Assembly (NCBI GenBank): GCA_014529385.2
Contig: CM043950.1
Location: 157,679,545 to 157,743,544, forward strand
Reading direction: 5' to 3'
Length of the DNA: 64,000 nucleotides
DNA from: Adiantum capillus-veneris
Lineage: Eukaryota; Streptophyta; Polypodiopsida; Polypodiales; Pteridaceae
The notes under the pieces were generated by a model, which made no database searches, was not told the DNA's origin, and saw only the letters and a list, made by a program, of their open reading frames with translations. Below are positions 54,826-64,000 of this stretch, one piece after another. The translations under genes and the position numbers were made by a program. Position 1 is the stretch's first letter. Every line of letters begins with the position of its first letter.

Positions 54826-55803
54826 TTATGGTTATGATTTTGAAATCATGTTCAGGGTTATGGGTATGGTTTGAGAATTTGGTTATGGTTATGGCTTTAA
54901 AAACCGCTTAAAGTTATGGTTATGGTTTGAGAATTCTGTTATGGTAACGGTTTTGGAATCCTCTTAAGCTTATGGTTATGGTTTGAGAATGTTGTTATGG
55001 TTATGGTTTTGGAATCCGCTTAAGGTCATGGTTTGAGAATTTGGTTATGGTTATGTTTTTGAAATCTTCTTAAGGTTATGCTTTGAGAATTTGGTTATGG
55101 TAATGGTTTTGAAACTGCTTAAGGTTACAGTTATGGTTTGAGACTTTGGTTTTGGTTTTGGAATCTTCTTTAGGTTATGCTTTGAGAATTTGGTTATGGT
55201 AATGGTTTTGAAACTGCTTAAGGTTACAGTTATGGTTTGAGACTTTGGTTTTGGTTTTGGAATCTTCTTTAGGTTATGATTATGGTTATGGTTTACGAAT
55301 TTGGTTATGGTTATGGTTTTGGAACCCACTTAAGGTTATGCTTATGGTTTGAGAATTTGGTTATGTTCATGGTTTTAGAATTTGTTTAAGGTTATGTTTA
55401 TGGTTTGAGAATTTGGTTATAGTTATGGTTTTGGAATTCTATTAAGGTTATGGTTATGGTTTGAGAATTTGCTTATGGTTGTATAAGTTTCGGAAATTGC
55501 TTAAATTTATGGTTATGGTTTGAGACTTTGGTTATGGTTATAATTATGGTTTTGGAATCTGCTTAAGGTTATGTTTATGGTTTTAGAATCCCCTTAAAGT
55601 TATGGTTATGGTTAGCATTTGCGAGTCTTGTTATGGTTATGGTTATGGTTTGTGATTTTTATGATGGTTATGGTTAGCAAGTTCTATTATGGTTATGCTT
55701 ATGGTTTGGAATTTTTATGATGGTTATGGTTTGCGAGTACTATTATGGTTATGTTTTGTGAATTTATTCATGGTTATAGTTCCAAAATCTTGTTATGGTA
55801 ATG
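54826..55803. repeat. GGTTATG-rich tandem array (about 1 kb)
   Basis: GGTTATGGTTATGGTTTGAG, AATTTGGTTATGG and GGTTTTGGAATCTGCTTAA phrases alternate with a period near 60-100 bp. One 99-bp unit is repeated almost perfectly (starting at 55074 and 55173). The GGTTAT hexamer underlies the whole array. It has no coding value, although one frame on the minus strand stays open. Confidence 0.9.
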
Positions 55804-56285
55804 TACTCACATCTACTCAATTTTCAAGAATAATAAAGGTGGAGTGCGGTTGTTTTTGCACTCTTTTCTTTGAGCAAAAAGGGTTGGTTTGGTGCTACAG
55901 TACATGCAGAGAGGGTTGGTTTTGGTACATGCAGCACCAACTACAACCCTCTCTACTCATTTTTTTCGGTAGGTTTTTGCGTCGAAATATACATCTAGAT
56001 ATGACGTTGGTATACACGTCTATATAAGCGTTGGTATAGGTGTCGATATGTACCAGTGCTGCATATACTGACGCTTTACCAATGACAAGACCGAAGAGTG
56101 TACCAACACTACCGTACCAATGCTGATAAAGATGCATATACCGATGCCATTGATTTTTATAAGCAGTTCATTTTTGTGGATATTTGTGTTGGTATCCATG
56201 CGATGTGTTGTAGTGTTAGCATAATGAGTATAGTAGTGACCATGCCTAGTAATCTTACATAGTATGTTGGTTAACACAATATGTA
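55804..56285. other. Flank with hairpin and second 12-bp minisatellite
   Basis: GAGAGGGTTG (55909-55918) and CAACCCTCTC (55944-55953) form a perfect 10-bp inverted repeat. At about 55990-56060 the plus strand reads as 12-mers (GACGTTGGTATA, CACGTCTATATA, AGCGTTGGTATA, GGTGTCGATATG), the same family as 53937-54040 but on the opposite strand. Degenerate units continue to about 56155. Confidence 0.55.
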
Positions 56286-57055
56286 TGCTAATTTATAACA
56301 TTGGGTGTGGTCCAATGGTGCGGCCTCATACTTCAAGGGAGCTAGGCATTTCTATTTTGTTGCAAGATATGACGGACTCACATGATGGGGATGAGCTTGT
56401 TCTTCTTTGAATCAAGGCACGGCAAGGGAGAGAATGATGGTGCATGACCAATTGTGAAAAGAACCTTGAATCATGAAACACCCAAAACCTAATGGATCTA
56501 TTTTGTGATGTGCCGCATATGTGGTTGCTTATTGCCAAGCCCACCTATCACAGGGAGCACGTGCATCATATCCTTCAAAAGAAAGGGAATGTGCCCATGT
56601 GCTTTGGGGGGTTAAAGAGGGGAATGTGAACAAGGAGGTTAAGTGGAATCATGACACAATGGAAAAATCTTGCTCTCTGCATGCTTTCTATGGTCACAAC
56701 CTGCAAGATTCAGCTGCCCTTGCAACAAGAAACTTAGCATATTCTATTGCCATTACCTGATGAGGTTGTAGCGGATTCTAAGCCAACAGATGAAGTTTTG
56801 ACAGAGTAAGTTGTTGGGTATGATGACTTCACATACAAAGGTAATCATGATGTATTGAGTAGCACTCTATGCGCTGGCAACACATTTGCTGTAAATCTGG
56901 ATTTCTACTTGGTCAAGTGTGTTGCAGCAAAGGAGAAGGTGCAAAAGTGGTACATTGATGAATGGAGCAATGTAATTGAGAGGGGCTCATATGTTGTGCA
57001 AGGGGTGTATTACAAGCAACTTGATGTAGACACCTTCAAGCTAGACCACAAGTAG
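56286..57055 (+). pseudogene. Unidentified coding-like region interrupted by copia H
   Basis: Two plus-strand frames look protein-like: 56521-56760 (ECAHVLWGVKEGNVNKEVKW...HDTMEKSCSLHAFYGHNLQD) and 56855-57055 (NTFAVNLDFYLVKCVAAKEK, DEWSNVIERGSYVVQGVYYK). The second ends at the exact insertion point of copia H. After removal of H the frame, past one TAG, continues at 62494 for about 38 codons. The family is not recognised. It is a possible transposase or host gene remnant. Confidence 0.4.
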
Positions 57056-57282
57056 TGTTGGAATTAGGGTTGCAGAGAAACACACACAGCTTGGAGAAGA
57101 CAAAGGAAGCTCAAGGCACACAATAGCGAGTGTGTTACTTAATGTGCAATTGAAAGATAGATAGCCCTAGAGTGATGGGCGTATATGCAATGCACGGGGG
57201 AAAAAACCTCCTAAAGAAGGAAAAAATGCGCCGACGGTCCTAGTGTGTTCACACACATCACTACCACATGTATATGGTAGCA
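57056..57282 (-). repeat. 3' LTR of copia H
   Basis: A 227-bp LTR whose first bases on the minus strand are TGCTACC instead of TGTTACC. The polypurine tract CCAGGGGGGATT adjoins. Confidence 0.92.
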
Positions 57283-57357
57283 AATCCCCCCTGGAGTCAT
57301 GCGATGAACGAGAGCTGGCACATGAGTAAAGGGAAGTGACATGTCCTAAGGACACGA

Positions 57358-60300
57358 TCATTCCACAAAGGGGAGTAAGCCTAAAGCTTTGCAGAAAGCT
57401 TCGAGCTTCTCCCCAGACAGTGCCTCGGTGAAAAGATCTGCAAGGTTGTCTTGTGCTGGCACAGAAGCCAAGCTGATCTCTCGTGCTAAGAGCCTCTCCT
57501 TGACATAGTGGTAATGCACCTCAATGTGCTTTGTGCGAGCATGAACAACTAGGTTTCTCGCAACTGCCAATGCACTCTGACTGTCAGTGTAGATAGTGTT
57601 GGCAGTGTCCTGTCCAACACCCAAATCAGCCATCAGGCATCTGAGCCATACACACTCAACCGTAGCTGTGAAGACTGCCCTATACTCAGCCTCAAAACTC
57701 AAAGTGTCCAGAGTAGGTTGCTTCTTAATCAACCATGATATACATGAACTGCCAAGAATGAAACAGAAACCACTTGTGGACACTCGCATGTCAAAACAAC
57801 CAACCCAATCTGAGTCCAAAAAAGCATGAAAGTCTAGTGGCAATGATCCCTCCTTGGGATAAAACAATCCAAGATGTAAAGTGCCACTAAGGAAACGCAA
57901 AATACTCTTGACAGCCTGCCAATGCTTAGACCCTGGGCTATGCATAAATGTGATGACTTGTGAGACTGCAAACTAAATATCCGGCCTCGTGTCACATACA
58001 TAAATGAGGCAGCCAATAGCAGTTTGGTAAAGAGTGAGATCAATAGGATCACCAGCATCATGTAGACTCAACTTCAAACCTATTTCCATGGGAGTGGCAA
58101 TAGGTTTGCAATCCTCAAGTCCAAACTTACATAGCAATGTCTCTATGTAACTTTTCTGACACAAGGCAATACCACCATCACACTGCTTAAACTGTATACC
58201 CAAGTAATGATGCAACAGCCCCAAATCTTTCATCTTGAAAGTAGCATTAAAATCAGCCTTAAATTCAACAATATGTCTCTCATTTGGTCCAGTGATCAAC
58301 AAATCATCTACATAAAGAACCACAATGAGAAGTACATCACCCTCACGCTTAACATACAATGTGCTTTCTGTTGTGGACTGTTGACGAAATCCTTGTTTGA
58401 ACAAATGAGTGTCAGCTTTCTCATACCAAGAACTAGATACAAAGACTTCTTACATCTACACACTTTGTCCTCTTGTCCTTTCTTGACAAAACCGCAAGGC
58501 TGCGTTACATAAACTTCCTCAAATATGTCACCATTCAAGAAAGCAGTAACAATATCTGATTGATGTACATCCCAACCAAAATGAGCTGCCAATGCACAGA
58601 GAAAACACACAGTAGTCATACCACAAGTGGGAGCAAATGTCTCTTCATAATCTATGTCTTTTTGCTATGCATAACCCTTTTCAACAAGTCGAGCCTTATG
58701 GAGATCGATCTCACCATCCGGCCTGCGTTTCAACTTGTAAACCCACTTTGTACCAATGGCCTTTTTGCCAGGAGGCAAATCACATTCCATTCGTCATTTT
58801 CTATGAGTGCATCATATTCTGATTGCATGGCAGCTATCCAATTTTTTGAATTTTGTGCTTCATCAAAAGATAGAGGCTCTTCAACATCATGTAAGCTAGA
58901 CACAGCCAAAGCATAACAATAAGATGCGCGGCGAGAGCCTGAACGAGTACGACTAGACAAAGGTGCGTCCAAATTACTATCTCACAATGTATGCACCGGC
59001 CATTTTGGCATACCTATAGCCTGCTCATTTTCAGCCCTTTCCTCATCAAGTACATCCCGTACATTTGCATCAGTAATAGGCTGATCTATAACATTTTTAG
59101 AAACCTAGCCTTCATAGGCTGTACATTTGCCTCATTGGAACTTACATTCGTATTTCCACCACTGAAAAGAGGCAACAAAGTGTCATAAATGTCCTGTGAG
59201 TTTACATTACTGTCTCTAGTACATGGCAGCAAGGGCTGAATAGAATCTTACACAAACACTACATCCTGTGAAACTAGAATACGTTTTGTTTGTGGATGAT
59301 ACAACCTGTAACCTTTGCTTTCAGCACGATAACCAACAAAAATACATTTGACAGCCTTATCATCCAATTTTTTGCGCTGTGTTTGTGGCATCAAAGCATA
59401 TGCCAAACAGCCAAAAACATGCATGTGCTCAATAGAAGCTTTCTATCATGCCATGCTTCATACGGAGTAATAGATTGCAAAGATTTTGTAGGACACGTGT
59501 CACAGTACATAAGTGGCAGACATCATGGCCTCAAGCCAAAAAGAATGCGGCAAAGCTTGACTTTTGACCATACATCGTGCCATTTACGTAAGTGACATGT
59601 TTTTCCTCTCAGCAACACCATTTTGCAGGGGTGATAAGGCACTGTACATTGGTGTTTTATCCCAGAACTAGCTAGAAATGCATTAAATTCATGAGACATA
59701 TACTTCCCCCCTTGATCGGAACGGAGGGTGCCCATAATACATTTCGAGACATTTTCAGCCATAGCCAGAAATTGTTTGAAGCACATAAATACTTCGGACT
59801 TCTCTTTACACGGAAATACCTATGCATGCTTGGAGTAATCATCAATGAAAGTCACGAAGTAAAGGTAATTGCCCAAGGATGGAGTTTGCATGGGCCCACG
59901 AACATCACTATGCACAAGCTACAACGTGCATGTGGCCCACGAACATCACTATGCACAAGCTACAACATGCATGTGGCCCTAACTGAACCATCCTTTGGAA
60001 ACTTCCAACACTGCATCTTACCCAAAATACAACCTTCACAAACATGTTTGACAGGTGCTTCAAGAGGCGGCAAAGAAGCAACCATATCATATTTTTGCAA
60101 ATGCAGCAAACTGGAAAAATTCAGATGATCAAAACGTGCATGCCAAAGTTTTGCATCTGAAATAGCCCTTGAATCTGCAATTGCATTTGAAAAATTTTGT
60201 CCACACTTGTCATACAAAGTGAGCTTATACAGCCCACGGTACAAAAGCCGAGATGCAATGATTTCATCACCAAAATTGAGATCATGAACTGTACATCTGT

Positions 60301-60430
60301 CAGCCACAAATTTGACTACAAGTCCAAGTCTAGTAAGTGTAGATACAGACAAAAGATGCTTCTTGATCCCAGGTGCATAAAGTTCATCAACAAGTGTGAA
60401 AGAACTGCCATGAGCAGCAGTAAGCACAAT
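57358..60430 (-). pseudogene. Pol of copia H: protease end, integrase, RT, RNase H
   Basis: RNase H is open for 195 codons (57945-57358) with DSDWVGCFD, FEAEYRAVF, YTDSQSALAVARN and the usual DNLADLFTEAL end. RT with YVDDLLITG is in 58404-57973 (stop at 57973 in the RPDIQFAV region). The RT N-terminus is in 58972-58500. Integrase (59300-59950) has GTLRSDQGGKYMS, with the Glu of GGEY changed to Lys, and a damaged PQQNGVAE region. A 45-bp tandem duplication (GGCCCACGAACATCACTATG...) lies at 59893-59979. Pre-integrase and the end of protease are in 59960-60427. There are many frame changes. Confidence 0.86.
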
Positions 60431-61637
60431 GTTTCCAACTCCCTAAACTGGATAAGAGGCATTTTTGGCACAAGTGACATAATTCCCATGAGGGACAGAC
60501 TTGAGAGAGGTGAACAATTCACGATGTGTAGTAATGTGCACCACTGTCGAAATACGACACATGTGAATCTGCAGCAACTGATAAGCATGCATCATGCACA
60601 ACAGGATTGTAAGTGCACTCTGTGCTAAGAGCCCATTCGGCATCAACATCAGCAACACAGTCTCCTTTCATAGAAGACTCAACTATGTTTGCATTTGTAG
60701 TGAACAAGCATTTGCAGTGGAACCACCCTCTTTCTTCTTAGCCTCTTTGGCCTTCAACTTGGGACACTACTTGATCAAGTGATCATTACCTTTACAATAA
60801 TGGCAACTCATCTTCTTTTTGCCCTTATCATCATAATTTCCAGACGAATTGCTGCCAACAGAAGCATTGGGAACAAAAATTTTGCCACTCGCAGCAGAAC
60901 CATAAGAAGTGGCTGCATTGCTATCACCACCCTTTCTTTGAGAAGCAATAAAAGCTTGTTCAACTGCACGCTGCCTAGTCCTGATTTTTTTGGAAAGTGA
61001 CTCTTGCAATACCAATGTGCATAATGCATCAAACTTGACAAATTCAGGATTTGCATGGGTCATAAGTCTCCAAGTACTAGCAAAAGTCTGGTAGAATCTG
61101 GTAAGGCATCAAGAATAGTCTGCACAAGGAACTGTCCAAAATGACTTCACCTACAGGAAATGATTTCCTCATTGATATCCTTGAAACTAGCAAGGAAAGT
61201 GTCCATATCATCTTCCTCATGCATAATCTTTGACTCCAGCTCTTTATGCAACAAAGCAATTTTAGCCTCATTATGGCTTGCATAAAGACCAACCAAAATA
61301 TCCCAAGCCTGTTTTGCAGATTTTGGTGACAAATGTGAGGAAGAACGGTGTGCTTCACAGACTTCGCAATCAATGCATGAGCCTGTGCATCCTTTACATC
61401 CCAACAAGATTGTTCTCCCATAGGCAAAACAACTCTAATAGCAGCAAGACCTGCAACATCCTCAACATTTCCTGCATCCTTAGAACCAGGACGTACATCA
61501 ATGCCCTGCACAATATTCTAGATACTGTTTGACACAAGTACATGTTGCATCATGTAAGCCCACATTGGGTAATTGTCCCCATCCAACCTTTCCTCAACAG
61601 CAAACATCTTAAACACATCTGTGTTGTTGTCATCCAT
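60431..61637 (-). pseudogene. Gag and protease start of copia H
   Basis: ATG at 61637 gives MDDNNTDVFKMFAVEERLDG and DNYPMWAYMMQHVLVSN, then a stop. Later parts include QAHALIAKSVKHTVLPHI, NEAKIALLHKELESKIMHEE and the knuckle CHYCKGNDHLIK followed by TAG in place of the Gln codon. A short deletion removes part of the protease active site (YFDSGA then HYYTS near 60535). Nonfunctional. Confidence 0.86.
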
Positions 61638-61986
61638 GCTAAATGCTAAACCTGATGTGAAAACTGCCCGAAAAGAGGAGAAACAAAGCGGAAACAACAC
61701 GTGGTATATAGCACAAACCGTAGAAGACTGTAAGGCACCTGTTATGCAGAAAAAGACACTGATAGAAATTGTGCACAAAATGAAAAAATAGCCTGTGCAG
61801 CACTAGCACTGCCTGTAGTGGAAACGAAGGCGGAAATGAGCCCGAATTAGAAATTTGAGTAGACTGAGATCTACGAGCACACCCAAAATATTTTTCGACT
61901 TGCGAACGCTTGCCAAAGCTCACAAAAATCAGAGAAAGTGAGCAGGCGTATGCTGGAGCTGCTGTCGACTGAGCCCGGGAGGATGC

Positions 61987-62004
61987 AACCTGCTCTGATA
62001 CCAA
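61987..62004 (-). other. Primer binding site of copia H (initiator tRNA-Met)
   Basis: On the minus strand TTGGTATCAGAGCAGGTT follows the 5' LTR. It is an exact copia primer core. Confidence 0.92.
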
Positions 62005-62005
62005 T

Positions 62006-62488
62006 TGTTGGAATTAGGGTTGCAGAGAAACACACACAGATTGGAGAAGACAAAGGAAGCTCAAGGCACACAATTGAGAGTGTGTTACTTAGTGTGCAAT
62101 TGAAAGATAGATAGCCCTAGAGTGATGGGCGTATATGCAATGCACCTCGGGGGGTGCACTATGTAATCATGTTAATGTATAACGTGAGTTCAAAAGGAGG
62201 GGTTTTAAAATGCAAAAGTTTTGGGCAATTTAACAGAGATACATAAAAATAAGGGGGTTTTATATTCAATTTTGGAAAAAAATCCTAAAATAAGGGATCA
62301 TTTTATTCATTCAAACATGTTAAAAGAGGGATTTTTTAAAAAGCCAGCAAACGCACGTTATATAGGGGGATATTGAATGGTGAACCCCCCGAGCAATTCA
62401 CGGGGGAAAAAACCTCCTAAAGAGGGAAAAAATGCCCCGGCGGTCCTAGTGTGTTCACACACATCACTACCACATGTATATGGTAACA
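62006..62488 (-). repeat. 5' LTR of copia H, split by a MITE
   Basis: LTR parts 62006-62145 and 62402-62488 add up to 227 bp, the normal length of this family. The break lies in the GCAATGCACGGGGG stretch that is intact in the 3' LTR (about 57187). Confidence 0.92.
62146..62393. mobile_element. 248-bp MITE in the LTR of copia H
   Basis: Ends CTCGGGGGGT and ACCCCCCGAG are perfect 10-bp inverted repeats, with weaker pairing for another ten bases. Flanks CAATGCAC (62138-62145) and CAATTCAC (62394-62401) are an 8-bp target duplication with one mismatch, which suggests the hAT superfamily. It is AT-rich inside and noncoding. Confidence 0.85.
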
Positions 62489-62493
62489 ACTAG

Positions 62494-62638
62494 TCCATCG
62501 TCCATCTACTTTCACATCTAGTACGATGTGTCAAAATACCTATGGAGCATAGCCCAAGGAGAAGGGAGGTGTACATAATCACCCTAGAAAGCTACGAAGC
62601 AATATGTAATAGCATGTCCTTCATCTTTTATGTTGTAA
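62494..62638 (+). pseudogene. Continuation of the coding-like region beyond copia H
   Basis: The reading frame of 56855-57055 resumes as SIVHLLSHLVRCVKIPMEHS, PRRREVYIITLESYEAICNS and MSFIFYVVTIGF, ending in TGA near 62651. The match of frame across the insertion supports a single former ORF. The product is unknown. Confidence 0.35.
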
Positions 62639-62651
62639 CCATTGGATTTTG

Positions 62652-62990
62652 AATATAGTTATTTCTAAAAATAATGCAGTTGATCATAAATTTGGTTCTG
62701 TGTCTCTTGTGTGCAATGTGTATACATGGCATCTGTGTTTATCACAATCAGTAATAACAAATAACTACATTGTATGCTGGTTATAACTATCTTTACTATC
62801 AACAAATTAGGAAAACCAACTAGTTTATTGCTTTGGGTTACTAGCTTACCAAATGTGAAAAGTAGCACTCAATATGCTAACATTGCATTCATGGAATATT
62901 TACAAGACTAAAAAGTATGTGAACAATACACAAGGTATGGCCCAAAAAATACAATAGTACAAAATTGGATCCTTACTATCTAAAATGAAA
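62652..62990. other. No feature recognised
   Basis: AT-rich sequence, with no ORF or repeat that can be supported. Confidence 0.4.
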
Positions 62991-63730
62991 GTAAGAATAG
63001 GTATGAACATTGAAAAGGCGATCTCATCGCCATATTACAACTTTCCATCATAGTATATACTTTTACAAAACTGCAAAGCATCTTCTACTCTTGAAAATGT
63101 TTGTAGTGTCCAAGGTGCATGTACAGTTTGTGATGCCCATTATGCCTTTGCTCCTATCTTTGTTGAGGGCCTTTGGTTTGTCCATTTGCCTTTCTACTTC
63201 AAGTTTCTGATCCTTCTCTAAAATCCCTCTCGAGCCTTTTCCTCTCACGCCTTTCAGCTTCTTCGTCAGCCTCCCTTTGTCTCTGATGGATGTCTACCCT
63301 CCACTCAGCCTCATCACTTACTCGTAGATATGATTCTAGCTTGAGGAATGCATCAAAAAAAGTAAGAATAGGTATGAACATTGAAAAGGAAATCTCATCA
63401 CAATATTACAACTTTCCATCATAGTATATAATTTTACAAAACTGCAAAGCATCTTTTACTCTTGAAAATGTTTGTAGTGTTAAGGGTGCGTGTACAGTTT
63501 GTGGTGCCCATTGTGCCTGTGCTCCTACCTTTGTTGAGGACCTTTGGTTTGTGCATTTGCCTTTCTACTTCAAGTTTTTGCTCCTTCTCTAAAATCCCTC
63601 TCGAGCCTTTTCCTCTCACGCCTTTCAGCTTCTTTGTTAGCCTCTCTTTGTCTCTGATGGATGTCTACCCTCCATTTAGCCTCATCACTTACTCGCAGAT
63701 ATGATTCTAGTCGAGGAATGCATAAAAAAA
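62991..63730 (-). repeat. 371-bp tandem duplication encoding a charged helix
   Basis: Copy 1 is 62991-63361 and copy 2 is 63362 to about 63730, both beginning GTAAGAATAGGTATGAACAT. On the minus strand both encode WRVDIHQRQREA(D/N)(E/K)EAERRERK and RLERDFREG, a highly charged helical segment like those at the C-terminus of plant Myb/trihelix or Harbinger-associated proteins. That assignment is tentative. The copies differ at scattered positions, so the duplication is not very recent. Confidence 0.8.
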
Positions 63731-64000
63731 ATAGTCTAGGCTAGTATCAATCACTTGTATATGTTGCACGGTCCTCTAATTGCAACCACAGAAATAGCCA
63801 ATTAGTCAAAGTGTCTACCAGGAACTATTGCCACTGTTCAACAGTCTGGTCCTCTAACTTGGGAGTAATAAGCCAAGTTTCTTCAGGGTTTTATCACACT
63901 TTCTACTTTCTATCATCAATGATCAGAGTGGTTTTGGGCCTGAACTATGTTAAGCCCCTCCAAAACATATTGAAGTTCATGAGAACACATGCTTATTACA
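63731..64000. other. No feature recognised
   Basis: Right edge of the window. Minus-strand frames are short and broken, and nothing can be assigned. Confidence 0.4.

Larger units (their letters stand above)
57056..62488 (-). mobile_element. Full-length Ty1/copia element H
   Basis: The 3' LTR is 57056-57282. The 5' LTR is 62006-62488, split by a 248-bp MITE. Flanking pentamers AGTAG (57051-57055) and ACTAG (62489-62493) differ at one base, which is consistent with an aged target duplication. The primer site, gag, protease, integrase, RT and RNase H are present on the minus strand. It is the same family as D to G. Confidence 0.92.

Noticed and set aside
55051-55329. Minus-strand ORF with Thr-Ile and Lys-Pro repeats
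   Set aside because: It arises from the GGTTATG array. Its period follows the DNA repeat.
54826-55803. Interstitial telomeric repeat
   Set aside because: The unit is GGTTAT(G), not the plant TTTAGGG nor TTAGGG.

Overview
The window is repeat-rich nuclear DNA from a land plant. The evidence is plant-type Ty3/gypsy elements primed by tRNA-Asp, plant Ty1/copia elements primed by initiator tRNA-Met, and a captured fragment of a plant-like DEAD-box helicase. The piled-up, decayed insertions would suit a large genome such as a gymnosperm or fern, but the sequence does not fix the taxon. I see no intact ordinary gene, no rRNA or tRNA gene and no CRISPR array. Almost every coding region belongs to a transposable element, and most carry stops or frameshifts.

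Left nest (1-36567). A minus-strand copia relic (D: 1-352 and 32426-32945) is split by a poorly understood 1.7 kb segment (C: 354-891 and 31289-32425). C is split by a giant Ty3/gypsy element (A, 897-31283, target duplication GGGAC). A is split by a related non-autonomous element (B, 13386-24526, target duplication TCAT/TCATT). A second copia (E, from 32946) entered D from the right and has lost its 3' half. Without B, element A is about 19 kb. In order it holds: LTR, tRNA-Asp primer site, long leader with CGCG-centred palindromes, gag, protease, RT/RNase H, integrase, a second retropepsin-like ORF, a basic VW-x-PK ORF, more palindromes, a 1.1-kilocodon 3' ORF with a coiled coil, polypurine tract, LTR. 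B keeps the gag and protease plan, lacks RT and integrase, carries a different palindrome family in the same leader position, and has picked up a DEAD-box helicase segment.

Middle (36568-43313). This part contains unidentified host-like sequence with a 60-bp tandem duplication, a pseudogene-like ORF, a compound CT/CA microsatellite, a 3'-truncated second Ty3/gypsy element (38453-41277), a copia gag relic of another lineage (41963-42710) and one end of an inverted-repeat transposon (43030-43082).

Right part (43314-64000). Copia F (minus) is split by full-length copia G (46533-52679, target duplication ATGTA), a member of the same 225-bp-LTR family. G's gag is interrupted by a 1,016-bp inverted-repeat element at TTAA. 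That element contains a 111-bp stretch identical to F's integrase. Next come a GGTTATG-rich satellite-like array between two 12-bp minisatellites on opposite strands, an unidentified ORF interrupted by full-length copia H (57056-62488), a 248-bp MITE inside H's 5' LTR, and a 371-bp tandem duplication encoding a charged helix.

All coordinates and family assignments come from reading the sequence directly. No alignments or database searches were run. Element ends backed by target duplications (A, B, G, H, the MITE in H) are firm. The boundaries of C, of the gypsy element at 38453 and of the unidentified coding-like segments are not.
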